The notes: a model not told the origin generated them from the sequence alone. A stretch of DNA of 64,000 bases from Novosphingobium sp. AP12 (GCF_000281975.1 NZ_AKKE01000028.1:1-64000); one strand, 5' to 3'; counted from the stretch's first letter, positions 38,106-47,625 are shown. Numbers and translations: made by a program.

Positions 38106-38561
38106 ATGACTCGTTGGCCGCTCCCCGAATACATGGCTCTCGCTCTCGCGCAAGCCCGCGAAGCCGCTGATTTGGGCGAAGTTCCCATCGGCGCGGTGGT
38201 GGTGAAGGACGGCAGCGTGCTGGCGACGGGCCGCAACGGCCCTCGCGAACGGCACGACCCCACCAGCCACGCCGAGATCGAGGCGATTCGCGCCGCGGCG
38301 CGGGTGCTGGGCAACGAACGCCTCGAAGGCTGCGAGCTGTGGGTCACGCTGGAGCCCTGCGCGATGTGCGCCGGGGCCATCGCCCACGCCCGCATCGCGC
38401 GGCTCTACTACGGGGCATCCGATCCCAAGGGCGGCGCGGTGGAGCACGGCGCGCGGGTGTTCGAGCATCCGCAGTGCCTGCACCGCCCCGAAGTCTACAC
38501 CGGCATAGGCGAGGCCGAATCGGCGGAAATGCTGCGGCGATTTTTCCGCGAGCGGCGCTAG
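38106..38561 (+). CDS. tadA: tRNA-specific adenosine deaminase
   Basis: Converts A34 to inosine in tRNA-Arg(ACG). It has 151 residues with zinc/catalytic motif TSHAEIEAI (H, E) and EPCAMCAGA (two Cys). ATG 38106. Its TAG stop overlaps the stop codon of the convergent RNase T2 gene. Confidence 0.96.
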   Translation: MTRWPLPEYMALALAQAREAADLGEVPIGAVVVKDGSVLATGRNGPRERHDPTSHAEIEAIRAAARVLGNERLEGCELWVTLEPCAMCAGAIAHARIARLYYGASDPKGGAVEHGARVFEHPQCLHRPEVYTGIGEAESAEMLRRFFRERR

Positions 38562-39262
38562 AGCCCGCGCCAGATCTTCAGCGGCGCCGAATCGGGCAGG
38601 CCGAACTGCCGCGCGGGGCAGCGGCCGGGGCGGAAGTCCTTGCGGTAGCATAGCCGCACTTCTCGCAACCAGCCGTTGTCGCTCGCGCCGATGCCGACGG
38701 CGGCGCGGGGCCAGCCGGGGTTCGTTGCCAGGAACTGGTCGCGCAGCATGCCGGCGGTCAGGTCCCGCTTACGGGACAGCCGGTCGGCGTCGGGCCACCC
38801 GAGCGAGCGCCACAGGATCGCGCTGACGCGGAAATAGGTCTCGGGCGTCTTTACCATGCAGCTGCCGTGCTTGGCCCACTCGTGCGCCAGCAGCGAGGGC
38901 GAGGGGGTCATGCACAAGTGCTGGCGCAACAGTTGCGGCGGAGGGAGAGGTGCCGCCGCGCACCACTGCGGCGCGGGGCCGCGCGCCGATTCGGGCCATA
39001 GACCATGCAGCACGAAGCCGAATCGCCCGTTGGCCTTGGCGCACTGCATCGAACGCGTGTCGCCGCTGGTCTTGCAGTAGTCGGGCGACCAACTCGCCGC
39101 GAGGGTATAGCCGGCGATCGGCGTCCGACGTGCAGGACCGTCGGGCGTGACAGGGGCCACGGCAGCGACCCTGGGCGGCATGGAGCATTGATAGGCCTGC
39201 GCGAGTGCCGGGACGGGCAGGACGCTCGCCATCGCCGCGATCAGCGCCCCGGCGCTCCTCAC
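38558..39262 (-). CDS. Ribonuclease T2 family protein, secreted
   Basis: A 234-residue endoribonuclease with a signal peptide ending ALAQA. Both catalytic segments are intact: FVLHGLWPE (CAS I) and HEWAKHGSCM (CAS II). Several cysteines could form disulfides. It probably degrades RNA in the periplasm or outside the cell. GTG 39262 overlaps the nadC stop as GTGA, so it may be translated with nadC, an unrelated enzyme. Confidence 0.9.
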   Translation of the reverse strand: MRSAGALIAAMASVLPVPALAQAYQCSMPPRVAAVAPVTPDGPARRTPIAGYTLAASWSPDYCKTSGDTRSMQCAKANGRFGFVLHGLWPESARGPAPQWCAAAPLPPPQLLRQHLCMTPSPSLLAHEWAKHGSCMVKTPETYFRVSAILWRSLGWPDADRLSRKRDLTAGMLRDQFLATNPGWPRAAVGIGASDNGWLREVRLCYRKDFRPGRCPARQFGLPDSAPLKIWRGL

Positions 39263-40119
39263 AGCGGCGTGAAGTCCAGTCCGATGTCGGCGGCGGGGGC
39301 GCTCTGGGTCAGGCGGCCGACCGAGACATACGAGACGCCGGTGGCGGCGATGGCGCCGATGGTCTTGAGGTTGACGCCGCCTGAGGCTTCGGTCGGGACG
39401 CGACCGGCGACGATGGCCACGGCCTCCCGCAGCATGTCCGGGCCCATGTTGTCGAGCAGCAGGTGGTGGGCGCCCGCCGCGATGGCGGGTTCGATCTGGG
39501 CGAGGTGGTCGACCTCGCAGATGATCTGAGCCACGCCTGCGGCCTTCGCGCGGGCGACAGCCGGGCCGACGCCGCCGGCGACGAGGACGTGGTTGTCCTT
39601 GATCATCGCCGCGTCCCACAGGCCCATGCGGTGGTTTTTCGCACCGCCCTGGCGCGTCGCGTACTTTTCGAGGTGGCGCAGGCCGGGGATGGTCTTGCGC
39701 GTGTCCAGCAGGGTCGCGTGAGCCTGCATGGCGTCGACGTATTCGCGTGTCATGGTGGCGATGCCGGAGAGGTGCTGGACGGTGTTGAGCGCGCTGCGCT
39801 CCGCCGTCAGCATGGCGCGGGCATTGCCGGTCAGTTGCATGAGGTTGGTGCCGGGCTGGACCTGCGCGCCTTCCTCGACGAGGATTTCGATATCCATTGC
39901 CGGGTCGAGATTGCGGAAGAAGGCAGCCGCGATCGGCAGGCCGGCCACGGTGATCGCATCGCGCGAGTCCATCACGCCCGAAAACCGGGCGTCCGCCTCG
40001 ATCACGCTTTCGGACGTGACGTCGCGGCCGCCGCCCGGGAGGCCCACGCCGAGATCCTCGGCCAGCGTTGCGTCGACGAAGGCGGCGAGGTCGAAACCGG
40101 GGATCGAGAACGATGTCAT
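39259..40119 (-). CDS. nadC: Nicotinate-nucleotide pyrophosphorylase (carboxylating)
   Basis: Quinolinate phosphoribosyltransferase of de novo NAD synthesis. It has 286 residues with LNTVQHLSGIATMTREYVD, the DTRKTIPGLRHLEKYATRQGG split across two motifs, and the C-terminal GGVNLKTIGAIAATGVSYV. nadA and nadB are not adjacent; nadD is at 17331. The gap upstream holds a REP-doublet. Confidence 0.96.
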   Translation of the reverse strand: MTSFSIPGFDLAAFVDATLAEDLGVGLPGGGRDVTSESVIEADARFSGVMDSRDAITVAGLPIAAAFFRNLDPAMDIEILVEEGAQVQPGTNLMQLTGNARAMLTAERSALNTVQHLSGIATMTREYVDAMQAHATLLDTRKTIPGLRHLEKYATRQGGAKNHRMGLWDAAMIKDNHVLVAGGVGPAVARAKAAGVAQIICEVDHLAQIEPAIAAGAHHLLLDNMGPDMLREAVAIVAGRVPTEASGGVNLKTIGAIAATGVSYVSVGRLTQSAPAADIGLDFTPL

Positions 40120-40283
40120 GGCGCGTCTTTTGCGCGTTCAGGTTGCGTTGTCGAGGGGGAGCAGCTTTGGGGGAGGGGAAGACCTGGCCCCATCACCCCA
40201 GAGCCCTTTTATGTCGTCGCTGCGCGCGGCGTCGTTGGCCCGCTCATTTCGGGGTCAGGGCAATTTGATGGCCTCCGACAGCC

Positions 40284-40398
40284 CGTCGTTCCCGCGAAGG
40301 CTGGGACCGCTAGGTACTCTCGACGCGATGTCTTGCCGACAGCTCCGCCGAAAGGCCGCGCGGCGTTGCAAGCGGTCCCAGCTTTCGCTGGGACGACG
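40284..40398. repeat. REP-doublet (REPIN-like element), copy A
   Basis: Two inverted 27-bp REP-like arms, 40284-40310 and 40372-40398, differing at only a few positions, flank a ~60-bp core. Each arm has the form CGTCGTYCCxGCGAARGCTGGGACCGC and can fold on itself. A related element lies inverted at 48875-48990, with a core that aligns in reverse complement. It fills most of the 323-bp gap 40120-40442 between nadC and the LytTR gene; the rest shows no gene. Confidence 0.85.
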
Positions 40399-40442
40399 TT
40401 GAGTGGAGGGAGCAGGGGTGATGGCCCCTGCGTCCCGCTATA

Positions 40443-41240
40443 TCAGTGAACGAAGCGCGCGATCACGTCGCGGTACGAGCGGCTCACCTTCACCTGCGCG
40501 CCCGAATCGAGCACGAGGAAGCATTCGCCGTTGGTATGCGGCTTCACCTGGCGGACCTGGTTGAGGTTGACGATGGTGGAGCGGTGGACGCGCTGGAACA
40601 CGCGCGGGTCGAGGCGGCGCTCGAGGTCCTTCATCGTTTCGCGCAGGATCAGCGAGTTGTCGGCGGTGCGGATGCACATGTAGTCGCCGGCGGCTTCGAT
40701 GTGCTCAATCGAATCGACGTCGATGCGGAAGATCTGGCCGCGATCCTTGATGTTGATCAGCTTTTCGTAGCGGTCCGCGCCCGGATCGCTGTCCTCGGGC
40801 ATGTGGTCGACCGCGTCGGGGGCGACTTCGGCGAGCACGGTCTTGAGCTTTTCGGCTTCCTCGGACGAGCGCTTTTCCGAGAGGCGCTGGCGCACGCGGG
40901 CGAGGGTGTCGTCCAGCTTGCTCTCGTCCACGGGCTTCATCAGGTAATTCACCGCGTTCGCCTCGAAGGCGCGGACGGCGTGTTCCTGGTAGGCGGTGAC
41001 GAAGACGAACAGCGGCGGCTCGATCTCCATCACGCCCTTGACCACCGAGAAGCCGTCGAAACCGGGCATCTGGATGTCGAGGAAGACGAGGTCGGGCTTT
41101 TCGGTCTTGATCTTGCGGATCGCCTCGCGGCCGTTGGCGCAAGTGTCGATGATCTCGACATCAGGGTACTTTTCGAGCCGCAGTTGCAGCCCCTGGATGG
41201 CGAGTTTCTCGTCGTCGACAAGGATCGTGCGGATGGTCAT
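40443..41240 (-). CDS. LytTR family response regulator
   Basis: A 265-residue two-component regulator: receiver domain (~1-120) with acidic pocket VDDEK and phospho-acceptor Asp in LVFLDIQMPGFDG, conserved Thr/Lys in FVTAYQEH and LMKPVDE, then a LytTR DNA-binding domain (~160-265) with IEHIEAAGDYMCIRT and FQRVHRSTIVNL. ATG 41240 gives the usual MTIRTILVDDE start. It pairs with the kinase gene 46 bp upstream. Target genes are unknown. Confidence 0.93.
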   Translation of the reverse strand: MTIRTILVDDEKLAIQGLQLRLEKYPDVEIIDTCANGREAIRKIKTEKPDLVFLDIQMPGFDGFSVVKGVMEIEPPLFVFVTAYQEHAVRAFEANAVNYLMKPVDESKLDDTLARVRQRLSEKRSSEEAEKLKTVLAEVAPDAVDHMPEDSDPGADRYEKLINIKDRGQIFRIDVDSIEHIEAAGDYMCIRTADNSLILRETMKDLERRLDPRVFQRVHRSTIVNLNQVRQVKPHTNGECFLVLDSGAQVKVSRSYRDVIARFVH

Positions 41241-41286
41241 CTGTTGTTTTCTCCGGACCGGCAAACGCGCGCGGACCAAAATTGTT

Positions 41287-42450
41287 TCATCGTGCAGCCG
41301 AAACGGGCTGACGCATGGGCTCGTTCATGTCCTCGGAGGTTTCGCGGCGGTCGACGGGAATTTCGATGACGACGGCAAAACCGCCCTCGAGCGGCTCTAC
41401 CGTCTCGAAGCGATGCTGCTCGCCGTAGGCCTGCGACAGGCGGTCGCGGATGTTGGCCAGTCCCACGCCGGTCGATACCGGCTCCCCTCCATCGTAGGTC
41501 ATGCCCGACAACCTGTTGTCGGTCGTGGGGCTTTGCAAGCCCGGCCCGGTGTCCGAGACGGTGATGCGAAGCATCGGCCCGACGAGTTGCGACGAAACGG
41601 TGATCTCTGCCCCCGCCTCCTGCTGGCTGACCGCATATTTGATCGCGTTCTCGACCAGCGGCTGGAGCAGCAGCGAGGGCAGCAGCGCGGTCTCGGTGGC
41701 GGGATCGATGTCGAAGGTGGTGCGCAGCCGTTCCTCGAAGCGCATGCGCTCGATGTCGAGGTAGAGCTGCAGCGTCTCCACTTCCTGCGCCACGGTGACG
41801 CGCGCGGAGGGCTTGTTCACCAGCGTGTAGCGCAGGAACGAGGACAGGCGCGAAAGCATCGCGTTCGCCGGCTCGGTCTGCTTGAGCAGCACCAGTGTCG
41901 AGATCGAGTTCAGCGTGTTGAACAGGAAGTGCGGGTTGAGCTGGTAGCGCAGCATGGCGAGCTGGGCGCTGGTCGCCTGGTTCTCCAGCCGGATCAGTTG
42001 GTCGTTCTGCTCCTCCACCTGGAGGTAGAAGTTGACCATGTAGTAGAGCGCGGTCCACGCCCCCAGCAGCGTTGCATCGAGGTAGAACACGCCGAGGAAC
42101 AGCTGGGTGAAGCTGGCGTCGCCCTCGGTCCGCCAGAGCGAGATCACCCAGGCGTCGATGAAGGCATGCAGGCCCACCGCGAAGGGCAGGATCAGCACGG
42201 TCAGGCCCCAGGTGACGAGCGCCCGCTTGGTGATGAGCGTGCGGAAGATCACCGAGAGCACCAGCGAGATCGAGAAGCCGGTGATCGTCGCGATCAGCAC
42301 CAGCACCAGCGAGGCCAGTGGCAGGTCGTTGGCCAGCGCCGACATCGTGCGCAGGATCATGGCCCCGCCCCAGCCGATGACCTGGAGGCGCCAGAACGCC
42401 TTGTCCTTGTTGGCGAAGAAGGGGATCGGCTGGATGGGCAGGACGCTCAT
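41287..42450 (-). CDS. LytS/YehU-type sensor histidine kinase
   Basis: A 387-residue membrane kinase: about four N-terminal transmembrane helices (~25-155), short coiled coil, then the His_kinase domain with phospho-acceptor in YQLNPHFLFNTLNS and ATP sites LVENAIKYAV (N box), SDTGPGL (G1) and GVGLANIRDRL (G2). It probably phosphorylates the adjacent LytTR regulator. The signal is unknown; there is no periplasmic domain of note, so it may sense membrane state. Confidence 0.92.
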   Translation of the reverse strand: MSVLPIQPIPFFANKDKAFWRLQVIGWGGAMILRTMSALANDLPLASLVLVLIATITGFSISLVLSVIFRTLITKRALVTWGLTVLILPFAVGLHAFIDAWVISLWRTEGDASFTQLFLGVFYLDATLLGAWTALYYMVNFYLQVEEQNDQLIRLENQATSAQLAMLRYQLNPHFLFNTLNSISTLVLLKQTEPANAMLSRLSSFLRYTLVNKPSARVTVAQEVETLQLYLDIERMRFEERLRTTFDIDPATETALLPSLLLQPLVENAIKYAVSQQEAGAEITVSSQLVGPMLRITVSDTGPGLQSPTTDNRLSGMTYDGGEPVSTGVGLANIRDRLSQAYGEQHRFETVEPLEGGFAVVIEIPVDRRETSEDMNEPMRQPVSAAR

Positions 42451-42543
42451 CGGATCAGCCTAGCCGATGTTCCACGAAAGCTGAAATCCGCAAGAACCCG
42501 AGTTCACGCGTTATCCGCATCGACGCCTGCATCCCTGTCCGCA

Positions 42544-43245
42544 TCAACGCCCCCGGGCGGCGTTCACCGCTTCCGAGAGCTGGTCGATGCCGACCGCGCC
42601 CGCGATCAGGCGCTCGCCGGCGATCCAGCTGGGCGTGCCCGAGAAGCCGAGGCGCTGCGCGATCTCGAGGTTGCGGGAGAGTTCCGCCTCGACGGTCGGG
42701 CTGGCGGCGATGCGGCGGGCCCTGTCCATGTCGAGGCCGACTTTCTGCGCCACCGCCTCGATGGTCGGCGTGTCGACCTGGCCGGCGGCGAACATGGCGT
42801 CGTGGAACTGCGGGTACTTGCCCTGCTCGGCGGCGGCGAGCGCCATCTTGGCGGCGTCGGGGCTGTGCGGGCTGATGATCGGCAGTTCGCGCACGACGAT
42901 GCGCAGGTCCGGGTTCTTGGCGATGAGGCCCTGCACGTCGCCCAGGCTCTGGCGGCAGTAACCGCAGGCGAAGTCGGTGAACTCGACCAGGGTGACCTTG
43001 CCGTTCGGATTGCCGAGCACGGCGCCGGGGAACGGCGTCTCGACGTTCTGGCGCACGCCGGAGAGCGCCTGCGTGGCCTGGCGTTTCTGCAAGTTCTCCA
43101 TCGCCTGCGGCAGGATTTCCGGGTGATCGAGGATGTAGTCGTGAACGACGTGCTCCACCGCGATGCGCCCCCCGTACCAGCCCCCGGCGCCCACCAGCAA
43201 GAGGGCTCCGGCGATCATTGTGAACTTCGAGGCGTTGCCCATCAT
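42544..43245 (-). CDS. DsbA family thiol-disulfide oxidoreductase
   Basis: A 233-residue exported thioredoxin-fold protein: N-terminal membrane/signal segment (~8-24), a short helical domain (ILDHPEILPQAMENLQKRQ), then DsbA fold with FACGYCRQ (CxxC) and the cis-Pro loop SGTPSW. The N-terminal helical part is typical of ScsC/Com1-like isomerases that form trimers, so disulfide isomerase activity is possible. Two in-frame ATGs (43245, 43242) start it. Confidence 0.9.
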   Translation of the reverse strand: MMGNASKFTMIAGALLLVGAGGWYGGRIAVEHVVHDYILDHPEILPQAMENLQKRQATQALSGVRQNVETPFPGAVLGNPNGKVTLVEFTDFACGYCRQSLGDVQGLIAKNPDLRIVVRELPIISPHSPDAAKMALAAAEQGKYPQFHDAMFAAGQVDTPTIEAVAQKVGLDMDRARRIAASPTVEAELSRNLEIAQRLGFSGTPSWIAGERLIAGAVGIDQLSEAVNAARGR

Positions 43246-43281
43246 ATTCCTGTCGGTTTCATACGTGCGGGAGAAGCGCCC

Positions 43282-44643
43282 TTAGCGGCGCTTCTTGTCC
43301 CGTTCCAGTTCGGCGCGGGCCTGCATCTCGATGTCCTGCGCGCGCAGCCAGTCTGGCGTACCTTCCTTGAGCCCCGCCTCGGCCGCCTGGGCGCTGCGCA
43401 GCGCGTCGTCCATGCGGCCAGACATAACCTGCTGCTCGGCACTGGCGAGATAGGCGCGCGGCATGTCGCCGTTGGCGGCGTAGATCACGCCCAGCTGGTA
43501 CCAGGCGAAGGGGTTCTCGCGGTCCCGCGCGACGGCGGTTCTGAGCACTTCCTGCGCCTCGCGGAAGTTCGCGGGGTCCTCGGTGGCGATGAGAGCGTGG
43601 CCGAACAGCGTGGCGATCAGCGGCGTGTTGCCCGAAAGCTCGGTCGCTTTGCGCAGCGGCATCATCGCCTCGGCCGCCTTGCCCGCCTCGAGCAGAATCT
43701 GGCCGTCGAGTTCGAGGAAATAAGGGTCGTCGGGATCGGCCGCGATCAATGCTTCGGTTTCCTTGCGGGCGAGGTCGAACTGCGACTCGCGGTGATAGGC
43801 ATAGGCGCGCGCGTAGCGGGCGGGCACCGAATTGTCGGTCAGGGGATACTTGCGCAGCACGTCGCGCGGGGCGGCGAGGAAGCCGTAGAGCTTGGCCTTG
43901 GCGCGCAGGAAGCGCTTCTGGATCAGCGGATCGTCCGGCTTGGTCCAGGCCGGGTCCTTCTCGTAAGTGTCCTGGAGCGTGGCGATGCGGTCCGCGGTGA
44001 GCGGGTGGCTGGAATAGAACTCGTCGCCGTCCTGGGGCCGGTAGCCGTAGCGGAACTCGAGGTTCTGCAGCTTCTTGAAGAATTCGACCGAGCCGCGTCC
44101 ACTGATCCCGGCGCTGGAGAGATACTGCGCGCCCGCCGCGTCGGCAGAGGCTTCCTGCGAGCGGTTATAGGCCAGGTACTTGCCCATGGCCGCCTGCTGG
44201 CCCGCCATGATGACGCCCATCGCCGCCTCGCCGCCGCCAGCCGCAGCGGCCGCAGCGCCCAGCAGCAGCGAGAGCAGCGAGATGTTGGTCGCGCTCTGGC
44301 CGCCCAGGTTCAGCACGGCATGGCCGCCGGTGACGTGGCCGAGTTCGTGGGCGATCACGCCCTGCACTTCGGCGGCGGTGTCGGCCTCGTCGATCAGGCC
44401 GGAGTTGACGTAGACCGCCTGCCCACCCGCCACGAAGGCGTTCACCGACGAATCGTTGACCAGCACGATGTCGACGTTGCCCGCGCCAAGCCCGGAAGCC
44501 TTGACCAGCGGCGCCGCCATGTCCTTGAGCAGCGCTTCGGTCTCGGCGTCGCGCAGGATCGACTGCGCGCTCGCGGGGACGGCCGACATGCCGACGAGCG
44601 CCAGCAGGGCGAGGAGAGTTGCGGGAAATCGCAGCTTCGGCAT
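43282..44643 (-). CDS. M48 family metalloprotease, BepA-like, with TPR tail
   Basis: A 453-residue periplasmic protease. Signal peptide ending PASAQ (~1-27), M48 domain with zinc motif VIAHELGHVTGGHA and third ligand in EASADAAGAQ, and a C-terminal half (~270-453) of tetratricopeptide-like helices. BepA-type proteins control outer-membrane protein and LPS assembly. The downstream dsbA-like gene, 36 bp away, suggests a joint envelope-quality role. Confidence 0.92.
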   Translation of the reverse strand: MPKLRFPATLLALLALVGMSAVPASAQSILRDAETEALLKDMAAPLVKASGLGAGNVDIVLVNDSSVNAFVAGGQAVYVNSGLIDEADTAAEVQGVIAHELGHVTGGHAVLNLGGQSATNISLLSLLLGAAAAAAGGGEAAMGVIMAGQQAAMGKYLAYNRSQEASADAAGAQYLSSAGISGRGSVEFFKKLQNLEFRYGYRPQDGDEFYSSHPLTADRIATLQDTYEKDPAWTKPDDPLIQKRFLRAKAKLYGFLAAPRDVLRKYPLTDNSVPARYARAYAYHRESQFDLARKETEALIAADPDDPYFLELDGQILLEAGKAAEAMMPLRKATELSGNTPLIATLFGHALIATEDPANFREAQEVLRTAVARDRENPFAWYQLGVIYAANGDMPRAYLASAEQQVMSGRMDDALRSAQAAEAGLKEGTPDWLRAQDIEMQARAELERDKKRR

Positions 44644-44725
44644 CGTTCCTCTTGGGGGCCGGCGGGCTTAACCGGCGATGAAGCCGGACCAGACGCTTCG
44701 GGGACCAAAGCACACCATCCCCGCT

Positions 44726-44747
44726 CGTGTCGAGCGAAGTCGAGACG
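44726..44747. repeat. Short REP-like hairpin, GTCGAGCGAAGTCGAGAC type
   Basis: CGTGTCGA, GCGAAG, TCGAGACG: an 8-bp stem with one mismatch. Sequences of this form recur in sphingomonad genomes from my general knowledge. Only one copy was seen here. Confidence 0.5.
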
Positions 44748-44768
44748 CGGCGGTGCGATGAAAAATCT

Positions 44769-44798
44769 CCGTCATCCCAGCCTTTGCCGGGATGACGG
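44769..44798. repeat. REP singlet related to the doublets
   Basis: CCGTCATCCC (44769-44778) and GGGATGACGG (44789-44798) form a perfect 10-bp stem around AGCCTTTGCC. The consensus matches the arms of the elements at 40284 and 48875. It lies in the gap between the M48 and PAS-like genes and could act as a transcription stop or mRNA stabiliser. Confidence 0.7.
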
Positions 44799-44826
44799 CC
44801 GTTGTCAGCTATCGTCTGCCGACGTC

Positions 44827-46230
44827 TCAGCCCAGCAGGTGCTTGGCGGCGCGCTGGAGCAGGGCTTCGTCGCCGCCCGCTTCGCCCAGCACCACCACTT
44901 CGCCGCTATCCAGGCGGCGGGCGACGAGCACGGTGAATTCCTCGCCGTCGCGGGCGAGCGCGGCAAGCGGCCGGGTCTCCATGGCGCGCAGGCCGCTGGC
45001 GAGGCGTTCGCGGGCCGTCGAAGGGGTAGCGACCTTGCCTTCTTCCTCGCGGCGCAGGCGGCGTTCCTCGCGGACCAGTGCCTTGAGACCGCCGGGCACG
45101 GCGCCGAGATGCGCGGCGAGCATGCCGCTGGCGAGGTCGAGGCGGCGACCGTGGGCGATGACGGCGGCAAATTCGGTGAGGCGGGTCTTGTCGTAGTCGG
45201 CGCCGAACACGAGCTTGACCAGCGGCAGCAGCGGGGCGCGCTCCTGCCCCTTGATCCCGGCGTCTTCCAGCAGCTCCGCGAGGTCTTCCGGCGCGTCGGC
45301 GGCGGCCAGCGCGAAGTCGTAGGCGCGCCCGATCGCATCGTAGAGCGCCTGGTGCGAGCGTTCCTCGCAGCCGTGGGCGACCTGCGCCAGTTCGCGCGCG
45401 GATGCCAGCCAGTCGGCAAGGCCGAGGTCGCGCGGTTCGAACGAGGTGGGCTCCTCGTCCATCGCGAAGCCGGGGCGCGGCAGTTCGATGGGAGAGTAAC
45501 TGTTGAGGGGCATCGACAGGCCGAGGTCGGCGGGGCCGTCCGCCCATTCGGTCAGCGGCTCCAGCCCGCGCAGCATGGCCGGGCGGGTGTCCTTCTCCGG
45601 CGCATCGGCGGGAACGGGGGGCTCGTCGCCCAGCGGGCCGGCGCGTTCCTTCCAGTTGATGACGCCGTAGATGTAGTCGATCCGGCCTGAGTCCCCCCGC
45701 GAGAAGGGCAGCAGGATGCCGCGGTAGAGGATCGTAACGCCCAGGGCGTTGACGAATTCGGCCTCGAACCCGATCGGCGCCTCGTTGGCGAGGATCTGCA
45801 TGTAGTGGTCGGTGATGCGCGAGAGCAGCGACCGGCTCGGCACGTCCCGGATGCCGTGGATCGGGCCGTCAGCCGCGCATTCCTGCGCCAGCAGCGAGCC
45901 GAGGTGGGTGATCGAGGGGGTTTCGATGCCTCCGGTGAAGTCGAGCAGGACGCTGCGGGGACCGAAGTCGGGGAGGGTTTCGGGGGTCAGGTCGGCGATG
46001 TCGGGGAAGGCGCGGGTGCCGAGCATGCCGGCCCAGAAATTGTAGGCCCGCACCTGCATGCGGCGCTCGTCGTTGCCGGCCACCGGCGCGGTGGAGCCGC
46101 CGCCCATGTCCGGCAGGTCCGCGTCGCCGGGACTCGTCCCGGCACCGTCCTGGTCGGAAAACTGACCGTGCAAACTGTCCATGCCGAAATCCCGACTCAC
46201 CCCTGTTGGATGCCCGTTCTGGCCGCACAT
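44827..46230 (-). CDS. PAS-like domain protein of unknown function
   Basis: A 467-residue soluble protein. Residues ~60-200 (YNFWAGMLGTRAFPDIADL, VLLDFTGGIETPSITHLG, EAEFVNALGVTILYRGILLP, YIYGVINWKE) match the PAS_5-like pattern used in many alphaproteobacterial sensors. The following part (~260-460) is mainly helical (ELAQVAHGCEERSHQALYDA, RLTEFAAVIAHGRRLDLA) with no motif I recognise. No kinase, cyclase or DNA-binding output is visible. ATG 46230 is used with AAAGG upstream; ATG 46182 is an alternative. Confidence 0.65.
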   Translation of the reverse strand: MCGQNGHPTGVSRDFGMDSLHGQFSDQDGAGTSPGDADLPDMGGGSTAPVAGNDERRMQVRAYNFWAGMLGTRAFPDIADLTPETLPDFGPRSVLLDFTGGIETPSITHLGSLLAQECAADGPIHGIRDVPSRSLLSRITDHYMQILANEAPIGFEAEFVNALGVTILYRGILLPFSRGDSGRIDYIYGVINWKERAGPLGDEPPVPADAPEKDTRPAMLRGLEPLTEWADGPADLGLSMPLNSYSPIELPRPGFAMDEEPTSFEPRDLGLADWLASARELAQVAHGCEERSHQALYDAIGRAYDFALAAADAPEDLAELLEDAGIKGQERAPLLPLVKLVFGADYDKTRLTEFAAVIAHGRRLDLASGMLAAHLGAVPGGLKALVREERRLRREEEGKVATPSTARERLASGLRAMETRPLAALARDGEEFTVLVARRLDSGEVVVLGEAGGDEALLQRAAKHLLG

Positions 46231-46276
46231 GGTGAATTAACCTTTAAGCCCGGCCCATCGGGTAGCCCGCGATCGT

Positions 46277-47584
46277 TCAATCGTGCCGGATCACGCCCTC
46301 GCCGGGCCTGGGCAGCGGGGCGACGATCCGCAGAGCCACGAAGGACACGATGAGGAAGATCGACCCGGCGTGGAGCGCGAAGGACAGGCTCTGCCAGTCG
46401 GCAACGGCGCCCCATACCCACGATCCCAGCGCCATGCCGCCGAACGTCGCCGCCTGGTAGATCGACAGGCAACGACCCAGGATCGCATCGGGCGAACGCA
46501 GCTGGACGGCGGTGTTCAGCGTGGTCAGGATCATCACCCAGGCCATGCCGGACACGAAGGCGGCGGGCAGGGCGAAGCGGATGTCGTGCACCTCCGCGAT
46601 CAGCGACAGCGAGAAGACGAACATCGCCGCCCCCAGCGCGAGGATACCCTCGAGCCCGATCTTGCGGCGGATCGTGCCGGTGAACGGCGCGGAGGTGATC
46701 GAGCCGATGCCGAACAGGCCGAGCATCAGCCCGAAATCCAGCTCGTCGCCGTGGATGTTGCCGCTGACCACGGCCGGGAGCAGCGATTGGTAGGCGGCAA
46801 GGCTGAAGCCCAGCGCGAAGCCGCGGATGAGCAGGCGGCGCAGCGGGCCGTTGGTCGCGCAGTAGCGGATGCCCACGGCCACGGCGGGCAGGATCGGCCG
46901 CCGGTCCACCTGCACCGGCCGCGCCTCGGGCTTCCACCAGAGCAGGACGCCGATCAGGCCGACATAGCTGATCGCGTTGATCGCGAAGGCGAACGAGACG
47001 TCCCAGATCGACATCAGCAGACCGCCCAGCGCAGGGCCTATCGAGCGCGCGATGTTGAAAGAGATCGAATTGAGCGCGATCGCCTGCGGTATCTCGCGCG
47101 GCTCGACCTGCTGGCGCACCGAGGCCTGCCACGCGGGCGAATTGAGCGCGGTGCCGATGCCCACGCTCAGCGTGAAGGCGAGCAGCAGGAACGGCGTGAG
47201 CAGGTGCGCGTAGGCGAGCGCGGCCAGCGCGGCGGAGACCACCAGCATGCCCACCTGCGCCACCAGCATGACCTGCCTGCGGTCGTAGTTGTCGGCGATG
47301 GCGCCCGCGAAGACACCCAGCAGCATGATCGGCACCGTCGCCGAAGCCTGCACCAGCGCGACCAGCTGGTGCGAGGTCGTCAGCTCGGTCATCAGCCATG
47401 CCGCGCCCACACCCTGCAGCGTCGAGCCGAGGTTGGAGAACAGGTTGGCGGTCCAGATCGCGCGGAACACGGGGTAGCGGAACGGCGAGAACGTGCTGCC
47501 GCGAGGGCGGGCGACCAGCCCCGCCGTCGTCACTTCCACCGCCTTTTCGACGGCGTGCTCTATCGCATCCTCTTTCCCATCCAC
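46277..47584 (-). CDS. MFS transporter, EntS-like (MFS_3)
   Basis: A 435-residue twelve-helix efflux permease. It opens its membrane part with FSPFRYPVFRAIWTANLFSNLG and has the loop GAIADNYDRRQVML between helices 2 and 3, both typical of the enterobactin-exporter-like group. The substrate is unknown. GTG 47584 is the only reasonable start in this frame. Spacing to the PAS-like gene is 46 bp. Confidence 0.88.
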   Translation of the reverse strand: MDGKEDAIEHAVEKAVEVTTAGLVARPRGSTFSPFRYPVFRAIWTANLFSNLGSTLQGVGAAWLMTELTTSHQLVALVQASATVPIMLLGVFAGAIADNYDRRQVMLVAQVGMLVVSAALAALAYAHLLTPFLLLAFTLSVGIGTALNSPAWQASVRQQVEPREIPQAIALNSISFNIARSIGPALGGLLMSIWDVSFAFAINAISYVGLIGVLLWWKPEARPVQVDRRPILPAVAVGIRYCATNGPLRRLLIRGFALGFSLAAYQSLLPAVVSGNIHGDELDFGLMLGLFGIGSITSAPFTGTIRRKIGLEGILALGAAMFVFSLSLIAEVHDIRFALPAAFVSGMAWVMILTTLNTAVQLRSPDAILGRCLSIYQAATFGGMALGSWVWGAVADWQSLSFALHAGSIFLIVSFVALRIVAPLPRPGEGVIRHD

Positions 47585-47625
47585 GTTTCGAGGCTAGGGG
47601 GCGCGTGGCTCAGGGGCAAGCCCGG

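Noticed and set aside
40996..45690. A 1564-codon open frame on the plus strand
   Set aside because: It lies opposite the kinase, DsbA, M48 and PAS-like genes, which all have clear domains. Long antisense frames are expected at high G+C.
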